Assembly: GCF_030705605.1 (NCBI RefSeq)
Contig: NZ_JAPCKK010000031.1
Location: forward strand, 124,001 to 188,000
Direction: 5' to 3'
Source: Paenibacillus zeirhizosphaerae
GTDB taxonomy: Bacteria; Bacillota; Bacilli; Paenibacillales; Paenibacillaceae
DNA: 64,000 nt
In this document: piece by piece, positions 22,319 to 30,161 of the stretch
Position numbering within the stretch: position 1 is the stretch's first letter
How the letters are laid out: every line of letters starts with the position of its first letter
Notes under the pieces: generated by a model
What the model saw: the letters and a program-made list of their open reading frames with translations, nothing else
What the model was told of the DNA's origin: nothing
The model's database searches: none
Translations under genes and position numbers: made by a program

Positions 22319-24181
22319 ATGAATCAATGGAAAAAGCTTTCTTCCGCCGTGCTGAGCGCCAGCGTATTGTTCGGCAGCTTCGGGGCCGCTGTCTCCGCAG
22401 CTCCGGTGACCACTAGTGGGGCCGCTGCTCCTGAAGGCAGCAAGCACATTACTCTTTTACATACCAATGACGTGCATTCCCATGCCGTCGAGAACAAGGA
22501 AGAAATGGGTTACGCCAAGCTGGCCGGTATCATTGACAAGTATCGCGGGGAGAATCCGGATACGCTCCTTCTCGATGCTGGTGACTCCGTTCATGGCACT
22601 ACCTTCGCTACACTTGTCAACGGTGAAAGTGTTGTGAAAGTCATGAACGAGATGGGCTACGACGCCATGGCACCAGGCAACCATGAATTTAACTACGGCT
22701 GGCAACAGCTCGTCAAGCTGTCCGGTGAAATGAAATTTCCGCTGATTAGCGCCAATGTGAAGCAAGCGGATGGCAACAGCTTGTTCAAACCTTATGTCAT
22801 TAAAGAAGTAGACGGTGTAAAAATCGGCATCATTGGCCTTACAACACCGGAAACAGCATACAAAACCAACCCTAAAAATGTGGAAGGTATCGATTTTGCC
22901 AACCCTGCAGAAGAAACACAGGCGATTGTGAACGAGATCAAGGATCAGGTTGACGTAGTTGTTGCCGTGGGTCATGTTGGGCAGGATAAGTCCAGTGTGG
23001 ATACCAGCCTGAAAGTTGCCCAGGAAGTGCCGGGCATCGACGTCTTCATCGACGGTCACAGCCATACTGTACTGCAGGATGGACTGGTTGGCGGCAACGG
23101 TACACTGATTGCAAGCACTGGAGAATATTCCAAGTTCCTCGGCGTGGTTGACCTCTATCTTGATGAAAATAACGACGTGGTCAGCAAAAAAGCAACGCTG
23201 GTGGACGCCAAGGAAGCCGCAGATATCCAGCCTGATGCTGAAGTAGACGCTCTGGTGAAGTCCATCCAGGCTGAACAAAAGCCGATTCTGGAGGAGAAGG
23301 TCGCCAACAGTGCGGTTAACCTGAACGGGGAACGTGAAAACGTGCGTGCTGGTGAGACCAACCTGGGTGATCTGGTTGCCGATGCAATCCGGGATGTGAG
23401 CGGTGCCGATGTGGCTTTGACGAATGGCGGCGGCATCCGTACCTCCATTCCTGCCGGTGACGTTACCAAAGGCCAGGTCATTTCCGTGCTTCCTTTTGGC
23501 AACCAAGTAGTCACCCTCGAAGTAACCGGTGCGGATATCAAAGCTGCGCTTGAGAACGGTGTAGCTGCCTACCCGGAACCAAGCGGCGGATTTCCGCAGG
23601 TGTCCGGCATGACGTTCCAGATTGATACGTCTGCGGCTGCAGGCAGCCGTGTCACTTCGTTGATGATCGGCGGCAAAGCATACGATCCGGCGGCAACCTA
23701 TACACTGGCCACCAATGACTTTACAGCCGTAGGCGGCGACCAATACACCGTGTTTACAAAATACCCGCAAGCAGGCATGTTCGGTTCGCTGGATGAGGCG
23801 CTGATCAGCTATATGCAGGAGCTTGGCGCTGTCAATGTACAGACAGACGGACGCATCACTGAAGCTGCCGGAGGCAGCAATACGGGCGCTGAGCCTGTAC
23901 CTGCTCCTGTTGAACCAACCCCTGTTCCGGAACCAGCACCTGCACCAGAACCAACTCCTGTACCCGAGGTACAAGAGCCTGCACCAGTGCCTGCGCCTAA
24001 GCCAAGCACACCACAAGCTCCAGAGGCAGCAGCCGGCAAAGTATATGTAATAAAAGCCGGTGATACGCTGTATTCTATCTCCAAGAAACACGGAACAACC
24101 TGGCAGGAGCTGCAAAAGCTGAATAAAATTAAAAACGCGCACTGGATTTATCCAGGTCAAAAAATTAAACTCCCTGCCTAA
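22319..24181 (+). CDS. Secreted 5'-nucleotidase/UshA-family phosphoesterase with LysM
   Basis: About 620 residues. A signal peptide (KKLSSAVLSASVLFGSFGAA, cut near VSA) is followed by the calcineurin-like metallophosphatase domain with the metal motifs TNDVHSH, DAGDSVHG, PGNHEF and DGHSH. Next is the 5'-nucleotidase C-terminal domain (LTNGGGIRTSIPAGDV) with substrate-stacking residues, then a Pro-rich linker (about 525-570) and one LysM domain at the end (YVIKAGDTLYSISKKHGTTW). It would hydrolyse nucleotides at the cell wall for phosphate and nucleoside uptake. AGGAGG at 22301-22306 serves starts at 22310 or 22319; the latter is chosen. Confidence 0.93.
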   Translation: MNQWKKLSSAVLSASVLFGSFGAAVSAAPVTTSGAAAPEGSKHITLLHTNDVHSHAVENKEEMGYAKLAGIIDKYRGENPDTLLLDAGDSVHGTTFATLVNGESVVKVMNEMGYDAMAPGNHEFNYGWQQLVKLSGEMKFPLISANVKQADGNSLFKPYVIKEVDGVKIGIIGLTTPETAYKTNPKNVEGIDFANPAEETQAIVNEIKDQVDVVVAVGHVGQDKSSVDTSLKVAQEVPGIDVFIDGHSHTVLQDGLVGGNGTLIASTGEYSKFLGVVDLYLDENNDVVSKKATLVDAKEAADIQPDAEVDALVKSIQAEQKPILEEKVANSAVNLNGERENVRAGETNLGDLVADAIRDVSGADVALTNGGGIRTSIPAGDVTKGQVISVLPFGNQVVTLEVTGADIKAALENGVAAYPEPSGGFPQVSGMTFQIDTSAAAGSRVTSLMIGGKAYDPAATYTLATNDFTAVGGDQYTVFTKYPQAGMFGSLDEALISYMQELGAVNVQTDGRITEAAGGSNTGAEPVPAPVEPTPVPEPAPAPEPTPVPEVQEPAPVPAPKPSTPQAPEAAAGKVYVIKAGDTLYSISKKHGTTWQELQKLNKIKNAHWIYPGQKIKLPA

Positions 24182-24208
24182 TCTCGCTTTTTAGAGCACT
24201 AAAAACAT

Positions 24209-24254
24209 AAGAGAGTGGAGCACGCTTGACTGCATGCGCTCCACTCTCTTTTTT
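24209..24254 (+). terminator. Strong intrinsic terminator after the nucleotidase gene
   Basis: AAGAGAGTGGAGC (24209-24221) pairs with GCTCCACTCTCTT (24238-24250) and runs into T's. Confidence 0.85.
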
Positions 24255-24385
24255 AAGATTATCGAATGAATCAGTTTTCAACGTCGATAAAACATTTTTC
24301 TTACGGTTAACTCTGTCCGCTTAGGCTGACATATGGTTCATTTACAGGTAAGATATAAAGAATACATGCAAAAGGAGTAATTTAA

Positions 24386-25057
24386 ATGGTCTACATTATA
24401 TACGACCTGGAGTTTACAGTCAGCCGTGACACCCGTTACTCATCTGAGATCATAGATATAGGCGCAGTTAAAATAGAAAAGCGAGGGGCAGGACTGGAGA
24501 TTACAGATACCTTCCATACTTACGTCCGCCCCTCCAATAGACCCGTGCTTACCGCAGAAACCGTGCGTTTTACCGGTATTACACAGAAAGATATCGATGC
24601 CGCTCCCCTTTTTCCTGCAGCAATAAAGAAGTTTAGCGAATGGCTGGGTACCGATCCTGCCTACAGCTTATGCGCCTGGGGACCGGATGACCGAATGAAG
24701 CTGGTTTCACACTGCCGCACACATCATGTTGATCTGTCCTGGATCGTGAATACAAATGATATCCAGAAGCAGATTTCCCGGCTTTTAAGCGAGCAGGGAA
24801 AATACCGTCAGCTCAGTCTTGCCCAGGTGCTGGAATTGTGTCAGATTGAATTTGATGGCCGCCAGCATAGCGCTCTGGATGACGCGTTAAACACCGCGCA
24901 GGTATTTATGCGCTATTTTGACAGACTTGTGATGGAGACGAACAGCGCCACCGAAGATGAAGGCTCAGGATCCAAGCTGGTGTACTCCAGTAACGATGAG
25001 GACGATAGCGAGCCCTATAATCCATTCGGCAATCTGGCTGATTTGTTCAAAAAATAA
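24386..25057 (+). CDS. DEDDh 3'-5' exonuclease (KapD/ERI1-like)
   Basis: A 223-residue exonuclease of the DnaQ-like DEDDh superfamily. Motif I is IYDLEFT (Asp7, Glu9), motif II lies at WGPDDRMKL near 93, and motif III is QHSALDDALNTAQ near 160 with the catalytic His and Asp. It resembles B. subtilis KapD, an inhibitor of the KinA pathway to sporulation, and ERI1-type RNA exonucleases. An acidic tail (EDEGSGSK, NDEDDSEPYNP) is extra. AAAGGAG precedes the ATG. It stands alone between terminator-flanked neighbours. The substrate (RNA or DNA) is not known. Confidence 0.85.
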   Translation: MVYIIYDLEFTVSRDTRYSSEIIDIGAVKIEKRGAGLEITDTFHTYVRPSNRPVLTAETVRFTGITQKDIDAAPLFPAAIKKFSEWLGTDPAYSLCAWGPDDRMKLVSHCRTHHVDLSWIVNTNDIQKQISRLLSEQGKYRQLSLAQVLELCQIEFDGRQHSALDDALNTAQVFMRYFDRLVMETNSATEDEGSGSKLVYSSNDEDDSEPYNPFGNLADLFKK

Positions 25058-25108
25058 ACCATGCGCTCACCCTTCGGCTTTCATCACCGGAGTTTTGCTT
25101 TGTGCTGT

Positions 25109-26089
25109 CTATGTTCCGTGTTCCGGTTGAAGATACATTCGGCTCCAGTCAGCCAGCATATCGGCAAATTGCTTGCGTTGAGCCGTGGGGTGAAGAATTT
25201 CAGCGCCAGGTCCAAACTTTTTCAGCCAGGTTAAAAATTCGTTTTCATTATTAACTACGACTTCGAAAAGCAGGCTTCCGTCCGACATTTGCTGAATTTC
25301 CGGTTTTACGAACAATTCTTCAGCCCGAACGATATCTGCCCATTCAGATGAGAAACGGACCACAAAGCGTGTTGTGTTATCCCCCCCCTTCATCCCCCAC
25401 GTATGTCTGAAAAAGGCCTCTATTTCCATTTTATCTTTAGAGAAGGTACGGGGAAGGACTCGGACATTACGGAAGCGGCTGATGCGGAACGTTCGGACGG
25501 CTGATCGATAATGGCAGTAACCAAGCATATAAAAACGCCGTTCCTGTGGAATAAGGCAGTATGGATCAATTCGCAGCACAGTGACCTCTTCCTCGTGAGA
25601 AACGGGATGATACTCTGCTTCTATCGTGTGCTGCGAAAGGCTTGCCAATATAATCGGCATTAAATAATATGGCTGTTCTTCCCAGTCCGTCCGTCTCCCC
25701 AGATGGATGATGTTCGATACCTGCTGGGCAATATTGGCCTGTTCGATCTTTTTCTTCTGAGTAGAAGCCATAACTTTCTCATAAGCCCGTTCAAAGGCCG
25801 AAGGAAGCAACGGTTTAACCTTGTCCATCACGACAGACAGCATCGAGAAGGCAGCCGCCTCTTCTTCCGTCCAATTCAGGGGATACAAGGCAAAATTGCT
25901 GATAAAGGCGTAGCCCTTGCCATGTCCTAGATTCGTAATCGGAATATGCATCGCGCTCAGTGCCTCCATATCCCGATATATGGTACGTTCGGATGTCTCA
26001 CATCGTTCGGCAAGTTCTCTTGCGAGTATACCCGGATTAGCCTGTACAATCGTGATAATCCGCATTAGTCGAATGAGTCGGTCGGTCAA
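25109..26089 (-). CDS. HTH-WYL transcriptional regulator
   Basis: A 326-residue YafY/YobV-type regulator. The N-terminal DeoR-like helix-turn-helix (RIITIVQANPGILARELAER, CETSERTIYRDMEAL) is followed by a WYL domain (YHPVSHEEEVTVLRIDPYCL, RRFYMLGYC, RTFRISRFRNV) and a C-terminal WCX domain. WYL proteins sense small ligands or nucleic acid. The start is placed at the TTG (26089) with AAGGAGGGG eight bases upstream, which gives the usual N-terminus; the frame is open 32 codons further upstream. The target is unknown. Confidence 0.88.
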   Translation of the reverse strand: MTDRLIRLMRIITIVQANPGILARELAERCETSERTIYRDMEALSAMHIPITNLGHGKGYAFISNFALYPLNWTEEEAAAFSMLSVVMDKVKPLLPSAFERAYEKVMASTQKKKIEQANIAQQVSNIIHLGRRTDWEEQPYYLMPIILASLSQHTIEAEYHPVSHEEEVTVLRIDPYCLIPQERRFYMLGYCHYRSAVRTFRISRFRNVRVLPRTFSKDKMEIEAFFRHTWGMKGGDNTTRFVVRFSSEWADIVRAEELFVKPEIQQMSDGSLLFEVVVNNENEFLTWLKKFGPGAEILHPTAQRKQFADMLADWSRMYLQPEHGT

Positions 26090-26189
26090 TAGAGCCCCTC
26101 CTTTCAAACAATCATTATGTAGTTTTTCTACAACTGTAGCGGCATTTCTATTGCCTTTTTCGACCAAAATTTTACACCAAAACAATGAC

Positions 26190-26894
26190 TCAAGAACTAT
26201 AGCAAAATTCCGTTCTGTAGGTTTTATCCCATTGCTGCTGTAACCCTAAGAACATTTCGGCTTCCTGCAGATACTCCAAATCATCCGTTCTGGCGGCCAT
26301 CAAAAGAAGCTCATCGGCATGTCTGCGCAGCTTCCAGCTCCCTTCATCACGTTTACCTTTTTCGTAAGCGCGCAGAGCTTTCTTTAATATAAATGACGAC
26401 TCGTCTAATTTCACAAATTTCTCCACTCTCGGATCTGCGGGAAGCTGAAGAAGGCCCAGATGATAGGTAAACTGGATATAGATGCGTTCTGAACGGATCA
26501 CCGTACGCTTCTCCGCCAAGGGTTTATGCCAACTCCATTCCATGGTCGCGACGGGCTGTTTTCCGCTTACATGCTTGTCAAAGGAAAACATAAAAATGGC
26601 GTGCTTCTGCTGGCCGTTAAACATGTGACCACAATAGAGCACGGTTTCTTGCTCATAATCAGTCTTTCTCGTATTGATTCTGGGGCCGTTTTTATGTATC
26701 ACCTTTACTCCACTCTCCGGTATAATACGCAACTGCAGATCAAACCCGATCAGCTTGGGCTTAACAGCCACTTTTCTTCTGGAAATCGTTCCGCAACTCC
26801 ATTCTACAAGCAAGTGTCCTTGATCAGCACCGTTCGCCAAAACGGCCTCTTTTTCCCATGTGTAATTCACGTTGATAGTAGAATTCATTTCCAT
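26190..26894 (-). CDS. vWA-associated C-terminal domain protein lacking the vWA domain
   Basis: About 234 residues, no signal peptide or membrane segment. The sequence resembles the part that follows the vWA domain in bacterial vWA proteins: a beta-rich half (KVIHKNGPRINTRKTDYEQE, then MFNGQQKHAIFMFSF) and a helical end with VEKFVKLDESSFILKKALRA and LRRHADELLLMAARTDDLEY. The vWA domain itself, with its MIDAS motif, is absent. The start is ambiguous: ATGs at 26894 and 26888 both follow GGGGGG, and the frame is open to 26972. It lies next to the WYL regulator gene, about 100 bases away, in the same direction. The family call rests on memory of the pattern. Confidence 0.5.
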   Translation of the reverse strand: MEMNSTINVNYTWEKEAVLANGADQGHLLVEWSCGTISRRKVAVKPKLIGFDLQLRIIPESGVKVIHKNGPRINTRKTDYEQETVLYCGHMFNGQQKHAIFMFSFDKHVSGKQPVATMEWSWHKPLAEKRTVIRSERIYIQFTYHLGLLQLPADPRVEKFVKLDESSFILKKALRAYEKGKRDEGSWKLRRHADELLLMAARTDDLEYLQEAEMFLGLQQQWDKTYRTEFCYSS

Positions 26895-27057
26895 TGTCCC
26901 CCCAATCTGTAAATCATCTCTTACGTTATCAGGGGACCTCGACATTATATTGTCAGGGAACATATGTTTCATGAAAAAAACACCAGTTTTTTAATCGAAA
27001 AGTAGACAATTATGTAAAAACATCTAAGGATTTACGAAAAAAAGTGCATAATAACGA

Positions 27058-27091
27058 AAAAAAGCAGCCCGCATACGCGGACTGCTTTTTT
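27058..27091. terminator. Bidirectional intrinsic terminator
   Basis: AAAAAAGCAG and CTGCTTTTTT form the outer stem, with CCGC-ATAC-GCGG inside. Confidence 0.8.
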
Positions 27092-27210
27092 ATAAGGAAA
27101 ACGCCTATCGTCATAACATTCAGAGAGGATAGACCGCTTCTGCGGTAGTTTTCCTTGCGATTATAGAATTATTCAGCCTCGCTGAAAAATTATACATTCT
27201 ATAATCGCAA
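27092..27210 (-). ncRNA. Candidate structured RNA (three-way junction plus long hairpin)
   Basis: Two adjacent structures are visible. First, AAGGAAAAC (27094-27102) pairs with GTTTTCCTT (27148-27156), enclosing two stems: CTATC/GATAG (27105-27109/27128-27132) and ACCGC-TTCT-GCGGT (27133-27146). Second, a perfect 15-bp inverted repeat, TTGCGATTATAGAAT (27155-27169) with ATTCTATAATCGCAA (27196-27210), encloses TTCAGC-CTC-GCTGAA. The nearest upstream gene is the 43-residue ORF on the minus strand and the terminator at 27058 closes the unit, so it may be a structured 3' RNA. It could also be a decayed small mobile repeat. Confidence 0.4.
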
Positions 27211-27242
27211 AAAAAGGGGCCGTATTGAGGAGGACGAACAAC

Positions 27243-27374
27243 TCAATTGTCCCTTGTTACTGCTTTCTTCTGAATCGGTGCGTACGTCACGCTGTCGATA
27301 ACAAGCTCTTTATTTATCGGTTTTCCATTCACTGTAATCATAATCGTTTTGAATCCTTTCTCTGTATCATTCAT
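27243..27374 (-). CDS. Small ORF, 43 residues, unknown
   Basis: The ATG at 27374 has AAGGAG eight bases upstream and codes for 43 residues. The middle (MITVNGKPINKELVIDSVTY) resembles the first strand pair of stalk or copper-amine-oxidase N-terminal-like domains, but it is too short for a full domain. There is no signal peptide. The good ribosome site and its place above the structured element at 27092-27210 favour a real gene. Confidence 0.5.
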   Translation of the reverse strand: MNDTEKGFKTIMITVNGKPINKELVIDSVTYAPIQKKAVTRDN

Positions 27375-27555
27375 TGTCTTTTCTCCTTATGCTTCAATGT
27401 GTAATCGAGACCCTCGGGATGAGAAGGCTCACCAAAACAGATGACATGTAACGCCACTTTCTTCATATACCCAGTTTAAGGTACACTTAAACCGTTACGA
27501 GATCATTTTTTGAAGTTAACTCATGATTCAACAAACGTATACAGGGGGGATCTGG

Positions 27556-27987
27556 ATGAAAATCTCCGTCAAGTGCAGGCTTGCGCCATTCGTCCTTGCA
27601 GCGGCTCTGTTGGCTAGTGTCCAGCTCTCCTTTCCGGACAGTGTGCAGGCTACGAATTGGAACGATATTCTAGAAGGATGGGAACGCTATTCGAATCTGC
27701 CTGAAGAAGTAAATCAACTACATGAAAGCTACCAGCAGACCCAGGAACAGTTACAGCAGGCCCAGGAAAATCTAAAGTCTTATCAGGAGCAGAACGCCCA
27801 ACTCCTGGAGCAAAACCGCAAGCTGACTGAAACGGTAACTGAATTAACGAGGCAGCAGCAGCGGCGGGCGGCGGCTCTGCACCGGAATAAAATCATATTC
27901 TGGACTTCACTTGGACTGCTGATCGGCTATTTTGTGTTGATCAGGCTGATGCGATATTTAATGAAGCGGAGGTCTGATCGACTATAA
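27556..27987 (+). CDS. Exported coiled-coil membrane protein
   Basis: 143 residues. It has an N-terminal signal peptide (LAPFVLAAALLASVQLSFP, cut near VQA), then an extracellular Gln/Glu-rich coiled coil (residues ~45-105, QQTQEQLQQAQENLKSYQEQ) and a C-terminal membrane segment (IIFWTSLGLLIGYFVLI) with a basic tail. The ATG at 27556 follows AGGGGGG. The gene at 28011 starts 23 bases after its stop and probably shares its transcript. The family is not recognised. Confidence 0.75.
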   Translation: MKISVKCRLAPFVLAAALLASVQLSFPDSVQATNWNDILEGWERYSNLPEEVNQLHESYQQTQEQLQQAQENLKSYQEQNAQLLEQNRKLTETVTELTRQQQRRAAALHRNKIIFWTSLGLLIGYFVLIRLMRYLMKRRSDRL

Positions 27988-28010
27988 CAGCACGGAAGGA
28001 TGTGCAGATC

Positions 28011-28718
28011 ATGAAATTTACGGATGGTGAGCACCAGCACGGCGGCTCCTCAGGCAATGCAGTGACCTTTACACTGGAGGAACAGGAGGTCGTTCATGTC
28101 CTGCATCCACAGCAGATTATTGCTTATCGCGGCCCAAGCAGCGGCCGTTCCGACAAACTGATGAATATCAAGGGAATTTATCGCAAGCGCAAGCTGATAC
28201 AAGGCGACTTCGCGGGACCATGCCGTTTCACTGCAGCACTCCCTCCCGGCTTCAGCCTTAAAATGGTCACTCTGGCAGACGGAAGCGACCTGCTGTATGA
28301 TTTCAAGCATCTCTTTTGTTATACCAGCGGGATTCGCATGCGGGCAAAGGTACTAAGCATGAAAAACATGTTATTCACCCGCGATGCCGTAAAAATCAAA
28401 TTCGAAGGAAGCGGGCAAATCGGTTTATTGACACAGGGCGTGGTCTGCCAGGAGGCTCTGCACCCTACCGAGCCGATTTATATCGATGCGCGCAGCGTAA
28501 TCGCTTATCCCGAGAGTGCATCTCTGGAGCTGACCGTCTACGGCAACAATCTGGCCAGCCAGCATATGAACTATCATTTTAAAATGACCGGTCGTGGCAC
28601 CGTGCTGTTTCAGGCAGGTGAATACAACCGGCGGTTGGCGCAGGACCTGGACGACGAGAGTGTGATCAAACGTTTTCTGCGGGAGGCGCTTCCGTTCGGC
28701 GGAGTTTTCATCAAATAG
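28011..28718 (+). CDS. AIM24-family protein
   Basis: A 235-residue protein of the AIM24/TIGR00266 beta-prism family. Supporting features are the repeated Gly-rich strands such as EEQEVVHVLHPQQIIAYRGP, MKNMLFTRDAVKIKFEGSGQ and LTQGVVCQEA. The function in bacteria is unknown; the mitochondrial relative supports membrane organisation. The ATG at 28011 has GAAGGA ten bases upstream. It is paired with the exported coiled-coil protein, suggesting an envelope-related role. Confidence 0.8.
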   Translation: MKFTDGEHQHGGSSGNAVTFTLEEQEVVHVLHPQQIIAYRGPSSGRSDKLMNIKGIYRKRKLIQGDFAGPCRFTAALPPGFSLKMVTLADGSDLLYDFKHLFCYTSGIRMRAKVLSMKNMLFTRDAVKIKFEGSGQIGLLTQGVVCQEALHPTEPIYIDARSVIAYPESASLELTVYGNNLASQHMNYHFKMTGRGTVLFQAGEYNRRLAQDLDDESVIKRFLREALPFGGVFIK

Positions 28719-28744
28719 GACTGCATCTTTTACAAAAGCGTTTG

Positions 28745-28773
28745 TTCAACAAATAGTGCGTTCATGATATAAT
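28745..28773 (+). promoter_or_regulatory. Promoter of the queuosine operon
   Basis: An extended -10, TGA-TATAAT (28765-28773), with a weak -35 (TTCAAC, 28745-28750) at 17 bp. It lies about 55 bases upstream of the preQ1 aptamer, so transcripts would start near 28780 and include it. Confidence 0.6.
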
Positions 28774-28827
28774 AGCCCCTGTGCCCTTTAGAACCAGAAT
28801 TGAAGAGAATCCATGCTGCTGCATGGG

Positions 28828-28860
28828 AGAGGTTCGCGAACTCCCTCTATAAAAAACTAA
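28828..28860 (+). promoter_or_regulatory. preQ1-I riboswitch aptamer
   Basis: AGAGGTTCGCGAACTCCCTC is followed by TATAAAAAACTAA, matching the class I preQ1 aptamer: a short stem-loop with an A-rich 3' tail that folds back as an H-type pseudoknot. It lies in the leader of queC-queD-queE-queF. When preQ1 binds, the downstream terminator should form and lower expression. Confidence 0.93.
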
Positions 28861-28865
28861 GATTG

Positions 28866-28908
28866 CTTTGTCCCGGATGATGCGTCATGCCGGCAAGGCC
28901 TGTTTTTT
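28866..28908 (+). terminator. Regulated terminator of the preQ1 riboswitch
   Basis: CTTTGTCCCGGATGA (28866-28880) pairs imperfectly with TCATGCCGGCAAGG (28885-28898), followed by CCTGTTTTTTG. It is the expression platform between the aptamer and the queC start. Confidence 0.75.
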
Positions 28909-28993
28909 GTTGGTGTTAGTTCAAGAACTCTCTTTCTTCCCGAGGCGGAGCCGGCGGCTCTGCACAAATTCAAGAAGATGGAGAGGTTTTTAT

Positions 28994-29677
28994 ATGCTTA
29001 AAAATGAAAAAGCTGTTGTTGTTTTCAGCGGTGGTCAGGACAGCACGACTTGTCTGTTTTGGGCAAAAGAGCAATTTGCCGAAGTGGAAACCGTTACGTT
29101 TGACTACGGCCAGCGCCACAAGCTGGAAATTGAGGTAGCGGCCGGTATAGCCCGCGATTTGAATGTTCCTCAGACCGTACTGGATATGAGCCTGCTGAAC
29201 CAGCTTGCTCCGAATGCGCTGACGCGGACCGATATCGGGATTACTCAGGAAGATGGAGCGCTGCCAAGTACATTTGTGGATGGACGCAATCTGTTATTCC
29301 TCAGCTTCGCCGCCATCCTGGCCAAGCAGAAGGGCGCTCGTCATTTGATTACGGGTGTCTGCGAGACCGATTTCAGCGGTTATCCCGATTGTCGGGACAT
29401 TTTCATCAAATCGCTGAATGTGACGCTGAATTTATCGATGGACTACCAGTTTGTCCTTCATACCCCGCTAATGTGGCTGAACAAGGCCGAAACGTGGCGC
29501 ATGGCTGATGAACTGGGGGCCTTTGATTTTGTCCGGTCCCGCACGCTCACCTGTTATAACGGAATTCAAGGGGATGGCTGCGGAGAATGTCCTGCATGCA
29601 AGCTGCGCAGAGCCGGTCTGGAGCAGTATCTGAACGAACGGGCAGCTTACGGCGAGGGAGACCATACTCATGCATGA
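28994..29677 (+). CDS. queC: 7-cyano-7-deazaguanine (preQ0) synthase QueC
   Basis: 227 residues. QueC turns 7-carboxy-7-deazaguanine into preQ0 with ATP and ammonia. The PP-loop SGGQDSTT lies at residues 12-19 and the zinc-binding C-terminal cysteines at CYNGIQGDGCGECPACK. The frame is open 42 codons further upstream through the riboswitch, but GGAGAGG precedes the ATG at 28994 and gives the family N-terminus. It overlaps queD by 8 bases. It is controlled by the preQ1 riboswitch. Confidence 0.97.
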   Translation: MLKNEKAVVVFSGGQDSTTCLFWAKEQFAEVETVTFDYGQRHKLEIEVAAGIARDLNVPQTVLDMSLLNQLAPNALTRTDIGITQEDGALPSTFVDGRNLLFLSFAAILAKQKGARHLITGVCETDFSGYPDCRDIFIKSLNVTLNLSMDYQFVLHTPLMWLNKAETWRMADELGAFDFVRSRTLTCYNGIQGDGCGECPACKLRRAGLEQYLNERAAYGEGDHTHA

Positions 29678-30161
29678 GCCCGGCACCTTCCGCATTGTCG
29701 ACAAGCTGCAAAAGATAGGTGAGGACATCCAGCAAGAACAGCTCCGTTATCACCATAAACGCGTCATGGTCAGCAAAGAATTCACTTTTGATGCGGCCCA
29801 CCACCTGCACTGTTATGAAGGAAAATGCAAAAACCTGCATGGTCATACCTACAAGGTTGTGTTCGGAGTAAGCGGGTATACGGGCGACACGGGATTGACG
29901 ATGGACTTCGCAGACCTTAAAAGCATCTGGAAGGAACGGATCGAAATTTATCTTGACCACCAATATTTAAACGAAGCGCTGCCTCCGATGAACACAACGG
30001 CGGAAAATATGGTTGTATGGCTGTTCGAGCGGATGGATACCGCCCTGTCTTCTCCCGAATACAGCGAGCGCATACGAGGTGGGCGTACCGAATTCGTCCG
30101 GCTGTATGAGACGCCGACCAGCTACGCGGAAGCCAGACGGGAGTGGATGCTGGATGAGTAG
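29670..30161 (+). CDS. queD: 6-carboxytetrahydropterin synthase QueD
   Basis: 163 residues. QueD makes 6-carboxy-5,6,7,8-tetrahydropterin from dihydroneopterin triphosphate. Zinc ligands are His44 in FDAAHHLHC and the two His of NLHGHTY (57, 59). Cys53 is the likely nucleophile. A late VRLYETPTSYAE contributes the substrate-binding Glu. It has an N-terminal extension of about 30 residues before the core. It overlaps queC at its start and queE at its end, so the three are translated together. Confidence 0.95.
   Translation: MHEPGTFRIVDKLQKIGEDIQQEQLRYHHKRVMVSKEFTFDAAHHLHCYEGKCKNLHGHTYKVVFGVSGYTGDTGLTMDFADLKSIWKERIEIYLDHQYLNEALPPMNTTAENMVVWLFERMDTALSSPEYSERIRGGRTEFVRLYETPTSYAEARREWMLDE

Larger units (their letters stand above)
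26895..27242. other. Intergenic region with a terminator and structured repeats
   Basis: No gene is seen here. It holds the upstream region of the 26190-26894 gene, a bidirectional terminator and the paired structures described at 27058-27210. Confidence 0.5.

Noticed and set aside
22457..24160. Long minus-strand frame of 567 residues opposite the 5'-nucleotidase gene
   Set aside because: It is a shadow of the strongly coding plus strand; its product is Cys/Arg/His-rich and matches nothing, and it lacks a ribosome site.
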